This document shows, in pieces, positions 44,833 to 52,828 of a stretch of 64,000 nt of DNA. This stretch comes from an uncultured Verrucomicrobia subdivision 3 bacterium (GTDB taxonomy: Bacteria; Verrucomicrobiota; Verrucomicrobiia; Limisphaerales; UBA11358): NCBI GenBank assembly GCA_903895255.1, contig CAITTG010000055.1:1-64000 (forward strand), read 5' to 3'. Position 1 is the first letter of the stretch, and each line of letters opens with the position of its first letter. Both the position numbers and the translations under genes were made by a program. The notes below the pieces were generated by a model that searched no databases, had not been told where the DNA came from, and saw nothing but the letters and a program-made list of their open reading frames with translations.

Positions 44833-45114
44833 TTAATTCAGGCCATCTGCCTGGAGTTGGTATTCAGCCAGGCGTTCATGAGCCTCAGCGAGCTGACGCT
44901 TGCTTTCGCGGATGCCTGCCAGACGAGCCACGGAAGGCGGTTGCTTCCGGAATTTGGCGAGCAAGGCGGTGTGATACTCGATGCGCGCCCGCATGTCGGC
45001 CAGGCCTCTGCCGGGCTTGCGTTTCGCCGGGGGCAGACCGCAGTCGGCCCGGGCCTCATCCCTGATTTGTTCGATTTCGGTGGGTAACGGTTCTTGGTAG
45101 GGGGTCATGTCCAT
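44833..45114 (-). CDS. Small coiled-coil protein
   Basis: A 93-residue, charged and helical protein (MDMTPYQEPLPTEIEQIRDE, ARIEYHTALLAKFRK, ESKRQLAEAHERLAEY). It follows the AAA+ ATPase gene by 15 bp. Its heptad pattern suggests a coiled coil and a structural or partner role. No family was recognised. Confidence 0.55.
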   Translation of the reverse strand: MDMTPYQEPLPTEIEQIRDEARADCGLPPAKRKPGRGLADMRARIEYHTALLAKFRKQPPSVARLAGIRESKRQLAEAHERLAEYQLQADGLN

Positions 45115-45129
45115 AAAAATCTTCAAGCC

Positions 45130-45804
45130 TCAAACCAGCACCGGTTGGGTATTCTGGCGCAATCCCTTGGCATCCAGCAGGGCGGAACGGACATTACCAC
45201 AAGCAAAGGTGGCAATCTGGCGGGCGCTCTGCCCATCCACATAATCGGCCAGCAAGGCCTCAATCTCCGCGGCACTGGGCGGGATGATGTCGAAGACTTG
45301 AAAACGGCTTTGAAACCGCGCCTCAAAATCGCTGATCTTGCAATTGCTGGTGCAAACCACGGCGATGCCATCCGGCAGATCATCCAGAATGGACAGAAAA
45401 CGCACTTGGGCAACCCGGGGGATTTCATCGGCCTCGTCAATGTGCAGCATCCGGTACTCCCCGAAGAGGCTGCGGTAACGCAGGGAGCGCTCAATTTCCT
45501 CCAACGAATCAATTTTGACCTGGGTGCCATTACGCTTGAGGGTGCTCCATTGATTGCAACCCAGCAGGCTTTGGAGATAAAGCGCCAGTGCGGTTTTGCC
45601 GATGCCTGGGGCGCCATTCATCAGAATCTTGATGGCGGCATTGTTGGCCGCTTTGGCCTGCTGGACCACGCGTTCGAGGTGCAGGGCGGCAGCCCGGGCG
45701 CCCGCGCCTTGCGGGGTGGTGTCGTTGCCGACCAGGTCGAGCGCGGAGCGGGGGACATATTTGCCGGAACAACGGTCAATGAGGTCTTGGAGATTGGGAT
45801 TCAT
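45130..45804 (-). CDS. AAA+ ATPase resembling a clamp-loader subunit
   Basis: A 224-residue AAA+ protein. Walker A is NGAPGIGKTALALYL (about 66-80), Walker B is YRMLHIDEADEIP, sensor 1 is VVCTSNCKI, and a Q/R-F-x-S-R-F segment (FQSRFQVFDII) supplies the arginine finger region. The layout resembles replication factor C or DnaX small subunits and phage DNA-replication ATPases. It overlaps the serine recombinase gene by 29 bp. With the ligase and helicase it forms a DNA-processing set. Confidence 0.75.
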   Translation of the reverse strand: MNPNLQDLIDRCSGKYVPRSALDLVGNDTTPQGAGARAAALHLERVVQQAKAANNAAIKILMNGAPGIGKTALALYLQSLLGCNQWSTLKRNGTQVKIDSLEEIERSLRYRSLFGEYRMLHIDEADEIPRVAQVRFLSILDDLPDGIAVVCTSNCKISDFEARFQSRFQVFDIIPPSAAEIEALLADYVDGQSARQIATFACGNVRSALLDAKGLRQNTQPVLV

Positions 45805-46594
45805 AAGGGAGTTGCTGTTGGAGCCAGTGTTGCACGGTTTTGTTATGCAAAATTTTCTCAACCCGGGCGGCCTTCCATTCCCCGCCCTTTTTGGTGGGGA
45901 TGCCACGGGCTTTGAGGTCCCGGGCAATTTCCTGAAAGGTCAGGCCTTGCTGGCGCAGGCCGGCCATGTGGAGGATCCATTTCTGTTCCTCGGGGTTGTC
46001 CACGAGCACGCGGATGGGGTTGCCCCCCTTGGTGGTCTGCCCGGCCGGGGCGATAACCGCATCCCAGCCAAAGGGCACTTCGCCGCAGACTTCACGCTTC
46101 TCAAATTTGGTGCCGAGGGCGTCGTTGATGCGCTCGCGGATGCGGGCCAGTTCCATTTCAGCGCAAGCGGCCACGACGGTGATGATGAGGCGGCCGATGG
46201 CGGTGCGGCTGTCGACATTCAGGTCCAGGAAGATGATGCGCGTGGCCGAAGGTCGGCCGGCCCCTAATGAGTCGCCCAGCGACTCGATGAGTTGCACAGT
46301 TCGCCGCACGTCGTCGGTGTCGCGGCCGAGGCGGTCGAGCTTGGGGACAATGATGGTGACGTTCAGGCCTTCGGCCAGAGCCTCGCGCGTGCGCTGCAAC
46401 AGGGCGGCTCCCTGTTCGCGGCCGGCAAACTCGGTGGTGCCGGAGGTGTCGCATTCGGCGAAGAGTTCAAACACAGCCACGCCGCCGGCATGATAGTCGG
46501 CGGCGCGCTGAACGGCATCGGTCTGGGCCTCGGTGGAGAGGTCCTGACGATTGGTGGACACACGCACATAGCCCAAAAAAATTCGGGGATTCAT
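45776..46594 (-). CDS. Serine recombinase (resolvase/invertase family)
   Basis: A 272-residue site-specific recombinase. The catalytic Ser lies in LGYVRVSTNRQDLS, followed by VPKLDRLGRDTDD with the conserved Arg residues, and a long E-helix (AACAEMELARIRERINDALG). The C-terminal DNA-binding part (GLTFQEIARDLKARGIPTKK) is of the Recombinase type but short, so this is closer to resolvases and invertases than to large phage integrases. The 13-bp motif TTTGCGACACAAT lies 13 bp before the ATG and recurs twice near 53.1 kb, a possible target site. Confidence 0.93.
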   Translation of the reverse strand: MNPRIFLGYVRVSTNRQDLSTEAQTDAVQRAADYHAGGVAVFELFAECDTSGTTEFAGREQGAALLQRTREALAEGLNVTIIVPKLDRLGRDTDDVRRTVQLIESLGDSLGAGRPSATRIIFLDLNVDSRTAIGRLIITVVAACAEMELARIRERINDALGTKFEKREVCGEVPFGWDAVIAPAGQTTKGGNPIRVLVDNPEEQKWILHMAGLRQQGLTFQEIARDLKARGIPTKKGGEWKAARVEKILHNKTVQHWLQQQLPYESQSPRPH

Positions 46595-46606
46595 ACCTAT
46601 TAGGGA

Positions 46607-46619
46607 TTTGCGACACAAT
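46607..46619. repeat. TTTGCGACACAAT motif, copy 1
   Basis: One of three identical 13-mers (others at 53067-53079 and 53135-53147). This copy is directly upstream of the recombinase start. On the minus strand, TTGTG-T-CGCAA is a near-perfect short inverted repeat, as expected for an operator or a recombination half-site. Confidence 0.5.
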
Positions 46620-46622
46620 TAA

Positions 46623-47060
46623 TTAGTGGCCGCCCCGGCGGATATGGTTGTCGAGGCGTTTCATGATGTCGCGGTATTGGCGTAAAGATTCAGGGCAGCC
46701 TTCGCGTTCGTGGTAGTAGTCGAGCATGGGTTTCAGTTCGACGAACATTGCGGTGCATTCGCTCAGGCTGGGCGGGCGGCTGGCCTCGTAATGGGCCCAG
46801 CTATTCTTAAACTCCTCGCTGGGTCCGGCGGGGTCGTAGATGAGGCAGCCGGCCTCACAACTTAATGGCTTGCCCAATTCCTTGACGAACTGGAGGGTGT
46901 CCTCCCACGGGGCGGGCTCGACTTTCTGGCCGCTGACGTCATGCCCGGAATATCGAGCGGACGTGCCGGCGCATTTCAGGCAGATGGTGCGCCCGCTGTC
47001 GCTATAATATATGAGGCCCGGTTTCAGGACGGGTTTTGGATGGGTGGTCTGGGTGGGCAT
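46623..47060 (-). CDS. Cysteine-rich hypothetical protein
   Basis: A 145-residue protein (MPTQTTHPKPVLKPG start) with an N-terminal ICLKCAG pair and a later SCEAGC pair, a likely zinc site. The rest is helical (MFVELKPMLDYYHEREG, RQYRDIMKRLDNHI). The ATG follows the stop of the LPD29 gene by 2 bp, so the genes are coupled. Function unknown. Confidence 0.55.
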   Translation of the reverse strand: MPTQTTHPKPVLKPGLIYYSDSGRTICLKCAGTSARYSGHDVSGQKVEPAPWEDTLQFVKELGKPLSCEAGCLIYDPAGPSEEFKNSWAHYEASRPPSLSECTAMFVELKPMLDYYHEREGCPESLRQYRDIMKRLDNHIRRGGH

Positions 47061-47062
47061 AA

Positions 47063-49009
47063 TTAGCTTTTGGCCAGGGTGCGGCGGCGCCAACTCGGGA
47101 CCTGGGCATGCGCGGCCGGGGTTATGATGGGGACCGATGGGGCGCCTGGCTCAGGAGGGATACCCTCCAGCGCCTGGGGGTGGTCGTTTTCTGGTGCCAC
47201 CCGCATGGGGCTATGGGAATCAAATTGGACACCATGGGAAATTTCGGTGTCCAGGTTGGCGACGGGCGGGCAGGCAGCATCCCGCAAGGCAGCGCGATCG
47301 CCACCGAGCTTGGGGGCGTACCAGTCGGCGAATTCACTGAGGATGGCGGATTGGTCGCTGGAACGGCTGGCAAGTTCGTATTCGCGCCACAGAGCGTAGA
47401 CGGCCAGCACTTCCATGCCGGCCACGGCGGCGATGCGGTGCAAAGCGGCTTGAAAGTTGCGATGAGTCTGGGCGAATTTCTCCGTAAGGCGATTGATGAT
47501 GACGGGTGGCGGTGGGTTGAAGCCGTTGCAGGGGTCCTCCAAACGCTGCCATTGGGCCGCTTTGCTATTGGGATCGGGGGTCTCGGGTCGGGCGGCAGGG
47601 GTGGTGCCACCGAGCAGGGTGGTAACCTCATTCAGGAAAGCGATGGCTTGGGCTTCGACTTTGAAGATAAAGCCAGGGATGGCGCCATTGCCTTTGTAGT
47701 TGGAATAGTAGCCATTGTGTTGGTGCGCCAGCTCCCGCGCCCGCAGATAGTCGGGGCGGTCCACGCGCTGGACGAGTTGCACGACCCAGATGGCATGACC
47801 GAGTTTGGTATGTTTGGATGGGGTGATGGTGGCCACGGAGTCTAAAGTCCCAGGTCTAATGTCTAAAGTTGTAGCGGCCGGCTGCTCGAAGACTATCCGG
47901 ACCCAGTGCTCGGAGGGTTGAGCTTCGAAGGCGGCAAGCATGGCTTGTTCGGCGGGATCCAATTTTGTGCGGTTTGGTCCGGCCCAGCCGTCGCCGTGTT
48001 TGGTGTGCATGGCATGGGCGAAGGCGGTCCATTCGCGGCCGGTGTGTTCGACGCCCTTGAATTTGAAGCCGGGCGGGAAGGTGGTCAGGGCGAGGAGTTG
48101 GCCGACGTAGTGGTCGAGGTGGTGCGGATCGTTCTCGCCCAATAGGTTGGCAGTGTAGTGCCCGTTATAGACGACGCCCTGCAATTCACAGAGCGCGCGG
48201 CCGAGGGTTTCGTAAAATGTGTCGCCGAACGAGCGGTGTTCGTGCACGTACTTGGCACCGCCGAAGAGGCCAGGCCAGACATTGTCGTCATTCGACTCGT
48301 AGATGTCCTGCATGCCATCGAAATGGCCTTCCTGATACTTGTCGCTGATGCGGCAGACGTCCTTGAGGGTGGGGCCGAATTCCCACGAGACGTCAATGGA
48401 ATCACCGCCGGAGAAGGAATCCGATTTGACGGAGAATTTCACGCCGGGGAAGGCGCGGGTGAGTTCGGCCTTGAGGTTCTGTGAACCCAAGGCATGGGAT
48501 GAGATGCGCTTGCCTTTGGTTTGGTCGTGGCGTTTCAGCCAGGCGTATTCCTTGGCCAGGGATTCACGGCGCTCTTTTCGGGCCTCGGCCTGGCGTGCGG
48601 CCTCACGCTCATTTTCCAAGCGTTGGGCTTCGGCAGCGGCCAATGCAGTGCGGATTTCAGCGGCATCGGCCACGCTAGACAGGATGCGCCACTGGCTGCT
48701 GCTGCGGACAAGGGCCTCGGGCAGACGATTGGACACATGGGGGTTGTGGCCGGTGAACACAATGTCGAAGGAGGCGTTGCCGCCGGTGACGACGACGCCC
48801 CGGCCCAGCGTGGAAACGGTTTCGGGGCGCTGTTCGCCATGGATTCTAAAAACGATGCCGTCCGCGCCGCCGTGGAGGGTGCAGTGGACGCGACTGCCGA
48901 TGACCAAAAGAGGCTTTAGGCTCTCGGCATTGGGCTCTGGGCGGGGGGCGGCGGGAAGCGGGATGATTTTGGCGGGGGCAGCCGACGGGATGACTTGGAA
49001 TCTTGGCAT
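47063..49009 (-). CDS. Large polyvalent protein with an LPD29-like domain
   Basis: A 648-residue protein typical of mobile elements. The stretch LKAELTRAFPGVKFSVKSDS, SIDVSWEFGPTLKDVC and KYQEGHFDGMQDIYE matches the large polyvalent protein-associated domain 29 found in phage and plasmid multidomain proteins. An Ala/Glu/Arg-rich helix (AEAQRLENEREAARQAEARK) precedes it. Two inserted repeat peptides are seen (PRPEPNAESLKP and TTLDIRPGTLDS), both in frame. The start MPRFQVIPSAAP was chosen because the longer reading overlaps the upstream gene. It may be delivered into, or act early in, a new host cell. Confidence 0.7.
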   Translation of the reverse strand: MPRFQVIPSAAPAKIIPLPAAPRPEPNAESLKPLLVIGSRVHCTLHGGADGIVFRIHGEQRPETVSTLGRGVVVTGGNASFDIVFTGHNPHVSNRLPEALVRSSSQWRILSSVADAAEIRTALAAAEAQRLENEREAARQAEARKERRESLAKEYAWLKRHDQTKGKRISSHALGSQNLKAELTRAFPGVKFSVKSDSFSGGDSIDVSWEFGPTLKDVCRISDKYQEGHFDGMQDIYESNDDNVWPGLFGGAKYVHEHRSFGDTFYETLGRALCELQGVVYNGHYTANLLGENDPHHLDHYVGQLLALTTFPPGFKFKGVEHTGREWTAFAHAMHTKHGDGWAGPNRTKLDPAEQAMLAAFEAQPSEHWVRIVFEQPAATTLDIRPGTLDSVATITPSKHTKLGHAIWVVQLVQRVDRPDYLRARELAHQHNGYYSNYKGNGAIPGFIFKVEAQAIAFLNEVTTLLGGTTPAARPETPDPNSKAAQWQRLEDPCNGFNPPPPVIINRLTEKFAQTHRNFQAALHRIAAVAGMEVLAVYALWREYELASRSSDQSAILSEFADWYAPKLGGDRAALRDAACPPVANLDTEISHGVQFDSHSPMRVAPENDHPQALEGIPPEPGAPSVPIITPAAHAQVPSWRRRTLAKS

Positions 49010-49031
49010 AAAAAGGAAAGGGTTTTGGTGA

Positions 49032-49733
49032 TCAGTGATTGAGGAGGATCCAGGGTTGGTCCTCGATTTTGGCGATGCGACGGCGATGGGCGGCGCATTC
49101 AGAACGCAGGCGGCGGATCGTGGCGCGCATTTCGGTGCAGACGATGGTGTCCAGGACGGACCGGCGGATACCGGCGACCAGTTCCCGGATGCGGGCGCGA
49201 TTGGCATGGATGGCTGCCTGCAGCTCCTCGATCTGCTGTTCGGCTTGAAATTTAAGGTCGTGCTCGCGGCTGTCCTCGGCATAGCGTTCCGCTAATTTAT
49301 CGGCCACGCGGGCGGCGGTAGCTTTATCGCGGTACAGGTATTGTTCAACCACGCCGGCATTGGAATTCCAAGGGTCAGTGCAGGCGGCCAGGAACAGGGT
49401 TTGACCATGGCGCGCCGGCAGTTGCAGGACCATGCCCTTCGTGATTTCATCCTGATTATGGTCCACATACCAGCCGGTGTGACGCAGGGAGATGAGCTTG
49501 TGGGCCTCGCCGGTTTCCCGGAAATAGCCGGAGAGGTTTTCGCACCAGTGGCATTGGAAGCCACCCAGGGAAAACACCGCGCCACCCCAGCAGGCATCGG
49601 ATTGACGCATGGTCTGGGGAACCCCATGCCAGCGTTGGTTTTCATCCTGCCAGCCGCCACCGAGCTGCTTTTTGCCATTCCGACGGAAGGCTTCGAGCCG
49701 AATCGCCAGGGGGATTTTCAGATAGTCACTCAT
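49032..49733 (-). CDS. Hypothetical element protein with C-terminal coiled coil
   Basis: A 233-residue protein. The first half has Trp/Cys-rich segments (GGWQDENQRWHG, GGFQCHWCENLSGYF), and the second half is a long helix (QAEQQIEELQAAIHANRARI, RATIRRLRSECAAHRRRI). No family was recognised. It precedes the LPD29 protein by 22 bp in the same operon. Confidence 0.6.
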   Translation of the reverse strand: MSDYLKIPLAIRLEAFRRNGKKQLGGGWQDENQRWHGVPQTMRQSDACWGGAVFSLGGFQCHWCENLSGYFRETGEAHKLISLRHTGWYVDHNQDEITKGMVLQLPARHGQTLFLAACTDPWNSNAGVVEQYLYRDKATAARVADKLAERYAEDSREHDLKFQAEQQIEELQAAIHANRARIRELVAGIRRSVLDTIVCTEMRATIRRLRSECAAHRRRIAKIEDQPWILLNH

Positions 49734-49784
49734 GGGTTCTTAATTGGGTTTTGCTGGCAAAACGCCGGGGGGGAGGCCTGCAAT

Positions 49785-49840
49785 TGTTTCACGTCCGACA
49801 TTCTGTTCCATGTGGAACGCCCGTTGCCGATGTTCCACGA
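49785..49840. promoter_or_regulatory. parS-like site cluster
   Basis: In the 128-bp gap between two leftward genes there is TGTTCCATGTGGAACG (49804-49819), which matches 14 of 16 positions of the ParB-site consensus TGTTYCACGTGRAACA. It is flanked by two half-site-like copies, TGTTTCACGT (49785-49794) and TGTTCCACGA (49831-49840). No parB gene is in the window, so it could use a host ParB, or it could simply be an operator for an element-encoded regulator. Confidence 0.45.
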
Positions 49841-49861
49841 CCGAGCGCATTAGCACCGTTT

Positions 49862-50236
49862 TCAGGTGGTGACGTCGTGGCAAACCTCGTAATCGCCTTC
49901 CACGGGCTGGACAGCAAGCGCGGGCAGGCCGAGTTCCCGGCGGGCCTCCGCGTCCCAGTCTTGCAGTTGTTTATTGCCATCCAGAGACCAGGCATAGGTG
50001 CTGGCGGTCTCATGGCTGTCTTCATAGCGGCAGCAGACTTCAAAGTAGCTGCCGAAGTCATGGGGGAAAGATTTGGCGACAAGGCGCGCGCCGGGCGGTT
50101 CCGGGCCGACGACGCGGCGGATCTGGTTGATGAACGCGGCGCATTCCTGGCGGGCACGCGCTTCATAGCCTTCGCGACCGGCCTGGGCGCATGCTTCATT
50201 GCCGGGGACGGGGCCGATTTCGATTTGGTCGATCAT
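49862..50236 (-). CDS. Hypothetical element protein
   Basis: A 124-residue protein starting MIDQIEIGPVPGNEACAQAG, with segments ECAAFINQIRRVVGPEPPGA and YFEVCCRYEDSHETASTYAW. It resembles small cytosolic element proteins without a known family. The start was set after a clear intrinsic terminator that separates it from the upstream gene; the longer reading through that terminator was rejected. Confidence 0.6.
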   Translation of the reverse strand: MIDQIEIGPVPGNEACAQAGREGYEARARQECAAFINQIRRVVGPEPPGARLVAKSFPHDFGSYFEVCCRYEDSHETASTYAWSLDGNKQLQDWDAEARRELGLPALAVQPVEGDYEVCHDVTT

Positions 50237-50253
50237 AATAATTGGGTGTTTCA

Positions 50254-50285
50254 ATAAAAAAGGCCCGGCGCAAACGCGCCGGGCC
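50254..50285 (-). terminator. Intrinsic terminator
   Basis: On the minus strand, GGCCCGGCGC and GCGCCGGGCC form a 10-bp stem with a 4-base loop, followed by TTTTTTATTG. It ends the transcript of the 95-residue protein gene. Confidence 0.88.
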
Positions 50286-50300
50286 ACTTTGGTCCAACTT

Positions 50301-50588
50301 TCAAATGTCCAAGCCACCGGATTGGGTGATGATGATGTGGTTGGGGAACCATTGGATGAAAGGTTCATGGGCATAGCGTTGCCCGGCTCCGCCATTGCCG
50401 GCAGAGCGCACGTGGAGGTCATAACCGGCCAGGAACTGGAATATTTCCTTAATTTGCTCGTCACTAACCGTATGGGGCTGATCCTCGGCCATGGCCAGCT
50501 GGCCGGTGAAGTGGATGACGCCCATCCAGTGCCAGGATTCCGCGTCCTGGTTTAGATCACGGGCAATCAATTGGAAAATGGGTTTCAT
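50301..50588 (-). CDS. Hypothetical element protein
   Basis: A 95-residue protein (MKPIFQLIARDLNQDAESWH to IIITQSGGLDI) with mixed strands and one helix (DEQIKEIFQFLAGYDLHV). The start overlaps the stop of the preceding 207-residue gene by four bases (ATGA). No known family. Confidence 0.6.
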   Translation of the reverse strand: MKPIFQLIARDLNQDAESWHWMGVIHFTGQLAMAEDQPHTVSDEQIKEIFQFLAGYDLHVRSAGNGGAGQRYAHEPFIQWFPNHIIITQSGGLDI

Positions 50589-51208
50589 GTGTGAATGCCA
50601 TAGCTGCTGCGATGCAGGATGATCCCCCCGTTGTAGCCACAGCCCCCGGGAAAACGGCCGTTGAAATAAAACTCATCCCCCATGGCATAGAGGTGCGCGC
50701 AGTTTATCAGCCGGGCAAGGTCGCGGAGCAAATCTTTGAAAGTTCTTTCGCCCCCCTGCAACTGTGCGTGAAAATGCCGCAGGGTCCGGCCAAACTCATT
50801 AGGAGTTTTCTGATTGGCATGACGCGCCAACTCGGCAACCGAGTAAATCGGGGCCTCCACCTGACCGATCAGGCGGTCAGTATCCACCACGGTTTCGCGG
50901 ACTTGCCGTTCATGCAGCGTGCGTAAAATGGCCAGCAATTTGTGGGTGTTACAATACAGAACGTCGGCCCGGGTTGGAAAGCTGCCGGTCTGGCCGTTGG
51001 TGGCCAGATTGCAGACAGATTCATGCAGGACCAGCCGGTCGCCCCAGAAGGACAGAATCCGGCCGCAATCGCTGGCGATATGCGGGTAATTGACCGGGTT
51101 CAGTTCCCCGGGCAGCAGGTAAACGCTTTCCGGGTATTTGGCCCCGGGCAGTTGCCAGGCCAGTCCAATGCTGGGACGGTCGGGCTGGGTGGTGACTTTA
51201 ATTTTCAT
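50585..51208 (-). CDS. Hypothetical element protein
   Basis: A 207-residue protein beginning MKIKVTTQPDRPSIGLAWQL. A Cys/His pattern is scattered (SDCGRILSF, ESVCNLA, YCNTHK, NCAHLY, GGCGYN). A helical middle (HKLLAILRTLHERQVRE) is followed by FKDLLRDLARLIN. No motif was assigned. It is coupled to the next gene by an ATGA overlap and lies 12 bp after the small zinc-type protein. Confidence 0.6.
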   Translation of the reverse strand: MKIKVTTQPDRPSIGLAWQLPGAKYPESVYLLPGELNPVNYPHIASDCGRILSFWGDRLVLHESVCNLATNGQTGSFPTRADVLYCNTHKLLAILRTLHERQVRETVVDTDRLIGQVEAPIYSVAELARHANQKTPNEFGRTLRHFHAQLQGGERTFKDLLRDLARLINCAHLYAMGDEFYFNGRFPGGCGYNGGIILHRSSYGIHT

Positions 51209-51220
51209 AATTGATTGGAT

Positions 51221-51430
51221 TTACCAAGTCTGGCCGGTGGCAAATGCCTCATCGGCCGCGCCGGCGTAAAACTCGGCTGCCGCCTTTTCCCCGCAAGGTT
51301 GCTGGCACAGGGCCGTGCGGGTGGTTGGGAAATAGAAAATGCGTTCGCCTTTGCGAATGGATTTGCCACACGTGCATTTCGAGACAAACCGGGCGGTCAG
51401 CCAACGGGGATCACCGGCATATCGGTTCAT
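51221..51430 (-). CDS. Small zinc-ribbon-like protein
   Basis: A 69-residue protein starting MNRYAGDPRWLTARFVSKCT. Cysteines in KCTCGKSIRKGE and ALCQQPCGEKA are spaced like a treble-clef zinc site. No function assigned. An intrinsic terminator lies just upstream, so it begins a new transcript with the 207- and 95-residue genes. Confidence 0.6.
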   Translation of the reverse strand: MNRYAGDPRWLTARFVSKCTCGKSIRKGERIFYFPTTRTALCQQPCGEKAAAEFYAGAADEAFATGQTW

Positions 51431-51458
51431 GGGAATTCCTGGGGTTAAGGGTTTACAC

Positions 51459-51489
51459 AAAAAAGGCCTGGCGCACGAAGGCGCCAGGC
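51459..51489 (-). terminator. Intrinsic terminator
   Basis: On the minus strand, GCCTGGCGC and GCGCCAGGC form a 9-bp stem with a 6-base loop, followed by C and TTTTTTGTG. It ends the SymE-like gene transcript. Confidence 0.85.
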
Positions 51490-51507
51490 TTGGGCAGGCG
51501 GGTATTT

Positions 51508-51690
51508 CTAATCTGTCTGGGTGACCGCTTGAATTTCCAGCACGCCCGGAGTACGGATGATGATCCGGGCATGGGAATTCGGCGGAAACCCGGCGCGTTC
51601 CAGCCACCGGCCTCTCAGCCGCAGGGCTGGTTTGACCTTTTGGCGGAAGAAATCGCCGGTCGGTTCAACTTTCAAGGTGCGGGTTTTCAT
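51508..51690 (-). CDS. SymE-like small toxin or SpoVT/AbrB-fold protein
   Basis: A 60-residue protein whose core, VKPALRLRGRWLERAGFPPN followed by a short beta stretch and GVLEIQ, matches the SymE family (compare the KGQWLEAAGF core of E. coli SymE). SymE is an AbrB-fold, SOS-induced toxin paired with an antisense RNA. Homologues on mobile elements may be toxins or DNA-binding regulators. A perfect palindrome, also found ahead of the 272-residue gene, lies about 100 bp upstream. No antisense RNA promoter was identified. Confidence 0.7.
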   Translation of the reverse strand: MKTRTLKVEPTGDFFRQKVKPALRLRGRWLERAGFPPNSHARIIIRTPGVLEIQAVTQTD

Positions 51691-51791
51691 GCGGAAATTT
51701 GGAGGCGGAGTTTGTTTGAATGGTTACGCAGGGCAGAGGACCGATGCGGGTCTGACCACCCCAATTCAAAGCCATTGGCCATTTCAAGGTG

Positions 51792-51806
51792 ACTCCGAAT
51801 CGGAGT
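51792..51806. promoter_or_regulatory. Palindromic operator ACTCCGA-A-TCGGAGT, copy 1
   Basis: A perfect 7-bp inverted repeat around one base, 101 bp upstream of the SymE-like start codon. The identical 15-mer lies 96 bp upstream of the 272-residue gene. Equal placement before two separately terminated genes suggests a shared regulator within the element. Confidence 0.65.
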
Positions 51807-51872
51807 CGGTCACTAGAACAGCGCGGCCCAATTCACCTGTCCTCGCCCATCGTCAAAATAAAAAATGAAACG

Positions 51873-51907
51873 AAAAAAGCCCGGAAGTCGTGAGACTTCC
51901 GGGCTTT
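51873..51907 (-). terminator. Intrinsic terminator, possibly bidirectional
   Basis: AAGCCCGGAAGTC and GACTTCCGGGCTT form a 13-bp stem with a 4-base loop. On the minus strand it is followed by TTTTCG, directly after the 272-residue gene. T residues also follow on the plus strand. Confidence 0.88.
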
Positions 51908-51913
51908 TCCGTT

Positions 51914-52732
51914 TCAGGCCGCAACGGCCTGGTGTTCGGTGATGATTTCGATGGTGGGATCCACGCCCAGTGCCTGGGCCTTGCGGATTTGCGCATCGAG
52001 TTCATCCTTGCGATTGACGGTGAGGTCATTTTGTTCCCACGCGTCATTCATTTCGTACAGCGCCGCGCAGAGTTCCAACTGGCGCGCTTTCGTGGCGTTA
52101 CCGGCGGCGCCAAAGGACGCGGTGATGAACGCCACCGCGACCTCCAGGGTCAGGGGCGTGCTTTCCCGCGTTTTCGTTTCCGCCGGTTCACCGGCGGCCG
52201 CTTTGCCCTCGGCAATGGCGGCCTCATCTTTCTGACGTTTACGGATGTCCTTGAGGACTTTGAGGGCATCACCGGGCTTGGACAGGGCGTTGATGACATC
52301 GAGGACGTCATCGCACGATTTCCACTTGTCGCCATGTTTCTTGCGGGCATCGGCCACAATGGCGTTCGCCTTTTCCAGCCAGTCAACGGCGGCGCAGTCG
52401 TAATGCTCCTCTTTCAACAAGCCCGTTTCCACGAGCGAGTTGAACAGGGCCGACAGCGCCTCGATCCGGCCGGGAACGGTTCCCCCGGCGTTCTGTTCAA
52501 AGTAATCCTTGAACGCGGTGTCCCCGGGAATGTTCCGGGCGTTGACCTGTTCGGTGTAATACCGTTTCATGGCCGCCACGACTTTCGCGGAAAACTTCAA
52601 GTTTTCCTTGAATTTGTCCGTGGCCGTCGCAACGGCCTTTTTCAGCTTGATGGTGTCCTTCGCGTAGCCGAACAGGTCGGCCGGCGCGAGTTTCACCAGT
52701 TCCGTAAACGTGAGTTTTTCATTGTTAGCCAT
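51914..52732 (-). CDS. Hypothetical element protein, highly expressed type layout
   Basis: A 272-residue, mainly helical protein from MANNEKLTFTELVKLAP. It has a Lys-rich N-terminal third (KDTIKLKKAVATATDKFKEN), a central segment (DKWKSCDDVLDVINALSKPG) and an Ala/Glu-rich linker (EGKAAAGEPAETKT). It is a single-gene unit with its own upstream palindrome and a strong terminator. No known family. The upstream in-frame extension was rejected because it reads through the palindrome region with a different codon pattern. Confidence 0.65.
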   Translation of the reverse strand: MANNEKLTFTELVKLAPADLFGYAKDTIKLKKAVATATDKFKENLKFSAKVVAAMKRYYTEQVNARNIPGDTAFKDYFEQNAGGTVPGRIEALSALFNSLVETGLLKEEHYDCAAVDWLEKANAIVADARKKHGDKWKSCDDVLDVINALSKPGDALKVLKDIRKRQKDEAAIAEGKAAAGEPAETKTRESTPLTLEVAVAFITASFGAAGNATKARQLELCAALYEMNDAWEQNDLTVNRKDELDAQIRKAQALGVDPTIEIITEHQAVAA

Positions 52733-52828
52733 GGTGTTCCTTATCGCTTGTGCTTTGAGCCAGTCCGATTCATTCGGGCGTTTCAGCTCAAACCGGGTGC
52801 CGGGAACTGCGGCAAACTCACTGCCCGC

